Shown here piece by piece: positions 5,188 through 6,139 of a DNA stretch of 6,139 nucleotides (the stretch's first letter is position 1; every line of letters starts with the position of its first letter). Where the stretch lies: positions 1 through 6,139 of the forward strand of contig JADHKY010000066.1 in NCBI GenBank assembly GCA_016780945.1, given 5' to 3'. Source of the stretch: Aquiluna sp. GTDB lineage: Bacteria > Actinomycetota > Actinomycetes > Actinomycetales > Microbacteriaceae. The position numbers and the translations under genes are program-made. A model generated the notes under the pieces. It was given only the letters and a program-made list of their open reading frames with translations, was not told the origin of the DNA and ran no database searches.

Positions 5188-6023
5188 CATACCCGCAGCA
5201 GCACCAAGCTAAGAGCAATCACAGCCATACCTGCAATCACACCATAGACGGTTAGGTGACCTCTGGCTGAGTTCCTAGCTGTTGGCAGGAGGGTGTCGAT
5301 TGCTAGGAAGATCATGACTCCGGCAACCATTGCGAAGATGATGCCAAGAACAAAGTGGTTCAAAAATTGAGCCAGGATCAGATATCCAATGACTGCTCCC
5401 GCTGGTTCAGCCAATCCCGAGAGGAAGCTGAGCCTAAAGGCCTTCAGCCTTGACTTGGTTGCGTAGTAGACGGGAACCGAGACGGCAATACCCTCTGGGA
5501 TGTTGTGCATGGCGACGGCTATAGCCAGGGCAATGCCAATTTCTGGATCGTCAAGGACGAGCAGGAATGTGGCGAGACCCTCGGGGAAGTTGTGGATGGC
5601 GATTGCTAGGGCAACAAATACACCCATTCGAAGAAGGGCTTTGTTCTGCACCTCATCAACGGTGGGTAGTGGGGTGTCGGTGTTACCAAGCAGCTCTACA
5701 TCCGTGTTTTCGTGGGGGTTAGCTCCAGAGGGAACTAACGCATCAATAATGGCCATCAGCACAAGACCTGCAATCAACGCTCCCGCTGCTAGTCCGGCAG
5801 CCTCATTGGCAGTAACGTAATCGCTTAGGTACTGGGTGGCCTTAGGCAGAATCTCGGCAAAGCTCAGGTAGATCATCACTCCAGCTGAGAACCCCATCGA
5901 GAGGGCGAAGAAGCTCTTGTTGGTGGTCTTTGCGAAGAAGGCGATTGTCGAACCAATACCTGTTGCCAGTCCGGCAGCAAGGGTGACAGCAAATGCGAGG
6001 ATCACTGCACTGTCCATGGTCAT
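5187..6023 (-). CDS. ZIP-family divalent metal transporter (zinc/iron permease)
   Basis: The 278-residue inner-membrane protein has about eight TM segments (near residues 7-29, 37-58, 79-95, 133-155, 161-185, 198-220, 226-245 and 256-276). It carries the paired ZIP metal-site motifs HNFPEG (144-149, TM4) and HNIPEG (173-178, TM5), plus GLAEPAGA (203-210). These match the ZupT-like group of ZIP proteins, which import Zn2+ and sometimes Fe2+ or Mn2+. The loop between TM3 and TM4 (98-130) is acidic, with a single His rather than a His-rich tract. Two starts compete: ATG 6023 lies 6 nt after a TAGAGT -10 box (leaderless), while ATG 6017 (starting MDSAV) sits 6 nt after GAAGGA (Shine-Dalgarno). 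The products differ by two residues. It is convergent with rplL and lies downstream of a Cys-rich frame at the window edge. Zinc specificity is inferred from family only. Confidence 0.92.
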   Translation of the reverse strand: MTMDSAVILAFAVTLAAGLATGIGSTIAFFAKTTNKSFFALSMGFSAGVMIYLSFAEILPKATQYLSDYVTANEAAGLAAGALIAGLVLMAIIDALVPSGANPHENTDVELLGNTDTPLPTVDEVQNKALLRMGVFVALAIAIHNFPEGLATFLLVLDDPEIGIALAIAVAMHNIPEGIAVSVPVYYATKSRLKAFRLSFLSGLAEPAGAVIGYLILAQFLNHFVLGIIFAMVAGVMIFLAIDTLLPTARNSARGHLTVYGVIAGMAVIALSLVLLRV

Positions 6024-6029
6024 TCCTTC
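6024..6029 (-). promoter_or_regulatory. Shine-Dalgarno GAAGGA deciding the ZIP transporter start
   Basis: GAAGGA directly abuts ATG 6023 (0 nt, unusable for it) and is 6 nt before ATG 6017, the ideal spacing. If the transcript includes it, 6017 is the likely start. If transcription begins at 6023, as the -10 box at 6030-6035 predicts, this site is absent from the mRNA and 6023 is used. Confidence 0.45.
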
Positions 6030-6035
6030 ACTCTA
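6030..6035 (-). promoter_or_regulatory. -10 box TAGAGT for the ZIP transporter
   Basis: On the minus strand TAGAGT is followed by 6 nt and ATG 6023, the same layout as the two divergent genes near 550. A possible -35, TTGGTT (6054-6059, minus strand), lies at an 18-bp spacing and falls within the palindrome at 6047-6072. Confidence 0.5.
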
Positions 6036-6037
6036 GG

Positions 6038-6072
6038 GACAAAGAAGCCGGGTAACCAATTGGTCACCCGGC
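6038..6072 (-). terminator. Imperfect palindrome: terminator of the Cys-rich frame or operator
   Basis: GCCGGGT (6047-6053) pairs with ACCCGGC (6066-6072), then one A/C mismatch, then ACC/GGT around AATT: 10 bp of stem in a 26-bp near-palindrome. On the minus strand it begins 14 nt after the stop of the Cys-rich frame and is followed by TTCTTTGTC, a modest T-rich tail, so it is probably an intrinsic terminator. It also covers the -35 region of the ZIP promoter, where a dimeric repressor site would sit. On the plus strand it is followed by ACTTTATTTG and could act weakly there. Confidence 0.55.
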
Positions 6073-6086
6073 ACTTTATTTGATGC

Positions 6087-6139
6087 TTAGTGCTTGCCGC
6101 CGCAGCCGCAAGTGTCTTTGCCGCAATTGCAGTCCATGA
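6087..6139 (-). CDS. Cys-rich C-terminal end or tiny complete peptide, cut by window edge
   Basis: On the minus strand an open frame ends in TAA at 6087-6089. From an ATG at 6135-6137 it would encode MDCNCGKDTCGCGGKH, with four Cys in two CxC pairs plus a terminal His. The frame is open to the window edge 2 nt upstream, so this is either the tail of a larger protein or a 16-residue peptide. The CxC-x4-CxC-x3-H pattern suggests metal (Zn, Cu or Fe) binding, as in Cys-rich tails of metal regulators or metallothionein-like peptides. The neighbouring ZIP transporter on the same strand, starting 64 nt downstream, fits a metal theme. The hairpin at 6047-6072 would terminate it. Its identity cannot be settled from this window. 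Confidence 0.5.
   Translation of the reverse strand, partial: MDCNCGKDTCGCGGKH

Noticed and set aside
5500..5820. Plus-strand open frame of 106 codons inside the ZIP gene
   Set aside because: It is antisense to the HNFPEG/HNIPEG core; the Ser/Ala/Arg-rich translation is typical of a shadow of membrane-protein coding sequence.
1..6139. CRISPR array, transposon, phage or defence system
   Set aside because: No regularly spaced repeats, transposase, integrase, toxin-antitoxin or nuclease signatures were seen on either strand; nearly all bases are accounted for by ordinary genes.

Overview
The window reads as chromosomal DNA of a small-genome actinobacterium, most likely of the family Microbacteriaceae (freshwater Rhodoluna/Aquiluna-like lineages are my best guess). 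This rests on moderate GC, very tight gene packing, TANNNT-type -10 boxes placed 6-7 nt before start codons (leaderless transcripts, common in Actinobacteria), an actinobacterial-style DEAD-box helicase, and a mycoredoxin-like glutaredoxin with a WCGDC active site. The taxonomic placement is inference from these features; no marker gene was searched.

Layout: (1) 1-539, minus: the N-terminal 179 codons of a PfkB-family sugar kinase, cut by the window edge. (2) A 22-bp divergent gap with two overlapping -10 boxes. (3) 562-2492, plus: a tight three-gene operon of an unrecognised 8-TM membrane protein, a HAD-family phosphatase and a small glutaredoxin, with gaps of 0 and 2 bp. (4) 2532-4070, plus: a DEAD-box RNA helicase with its own leaderless-type promoter. 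(5) 4071-4217: a leader with a hairpin plus T-tract, probably the autoregulatory L10 leader. (6) 4218-5142, plus: rplJ and rplL, the ribosomal stalk proteins, closed by a strong terminator. (7) 5187-6023, minus: a ZIP-family metal transporter convergent with rplL. (8) 6047-6072: a long imperfect palindrome in the ZIP promoter region. (9) 6087-6139, minus: the end of a Cys-rich reading frame running off the window.

Functionally this is mostly housekeeping. The helicase and the stalk genes are both linked to RNA and ribosome function. The membrane protein, HAD and glutaredoxin set is a co-transcribed group of unknown joint purpose. The ZIP transporter and the Cys-rich tail may form a small metal-related neighbourhood. 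I see no mobile element, CRISPR array, tRNA or rRNA, and no gene-free stretch over 150 bp.

I do not see a clearly new biological system. The most notable material is regulatory: four genes whose starts lie 6-7 nt after a -10 box, including a divergent pair whose -10 boxes share bases and should therefore be mutually exclusive, and a metal transporter start where leaderless and Shine-Dalgarno signals compete.
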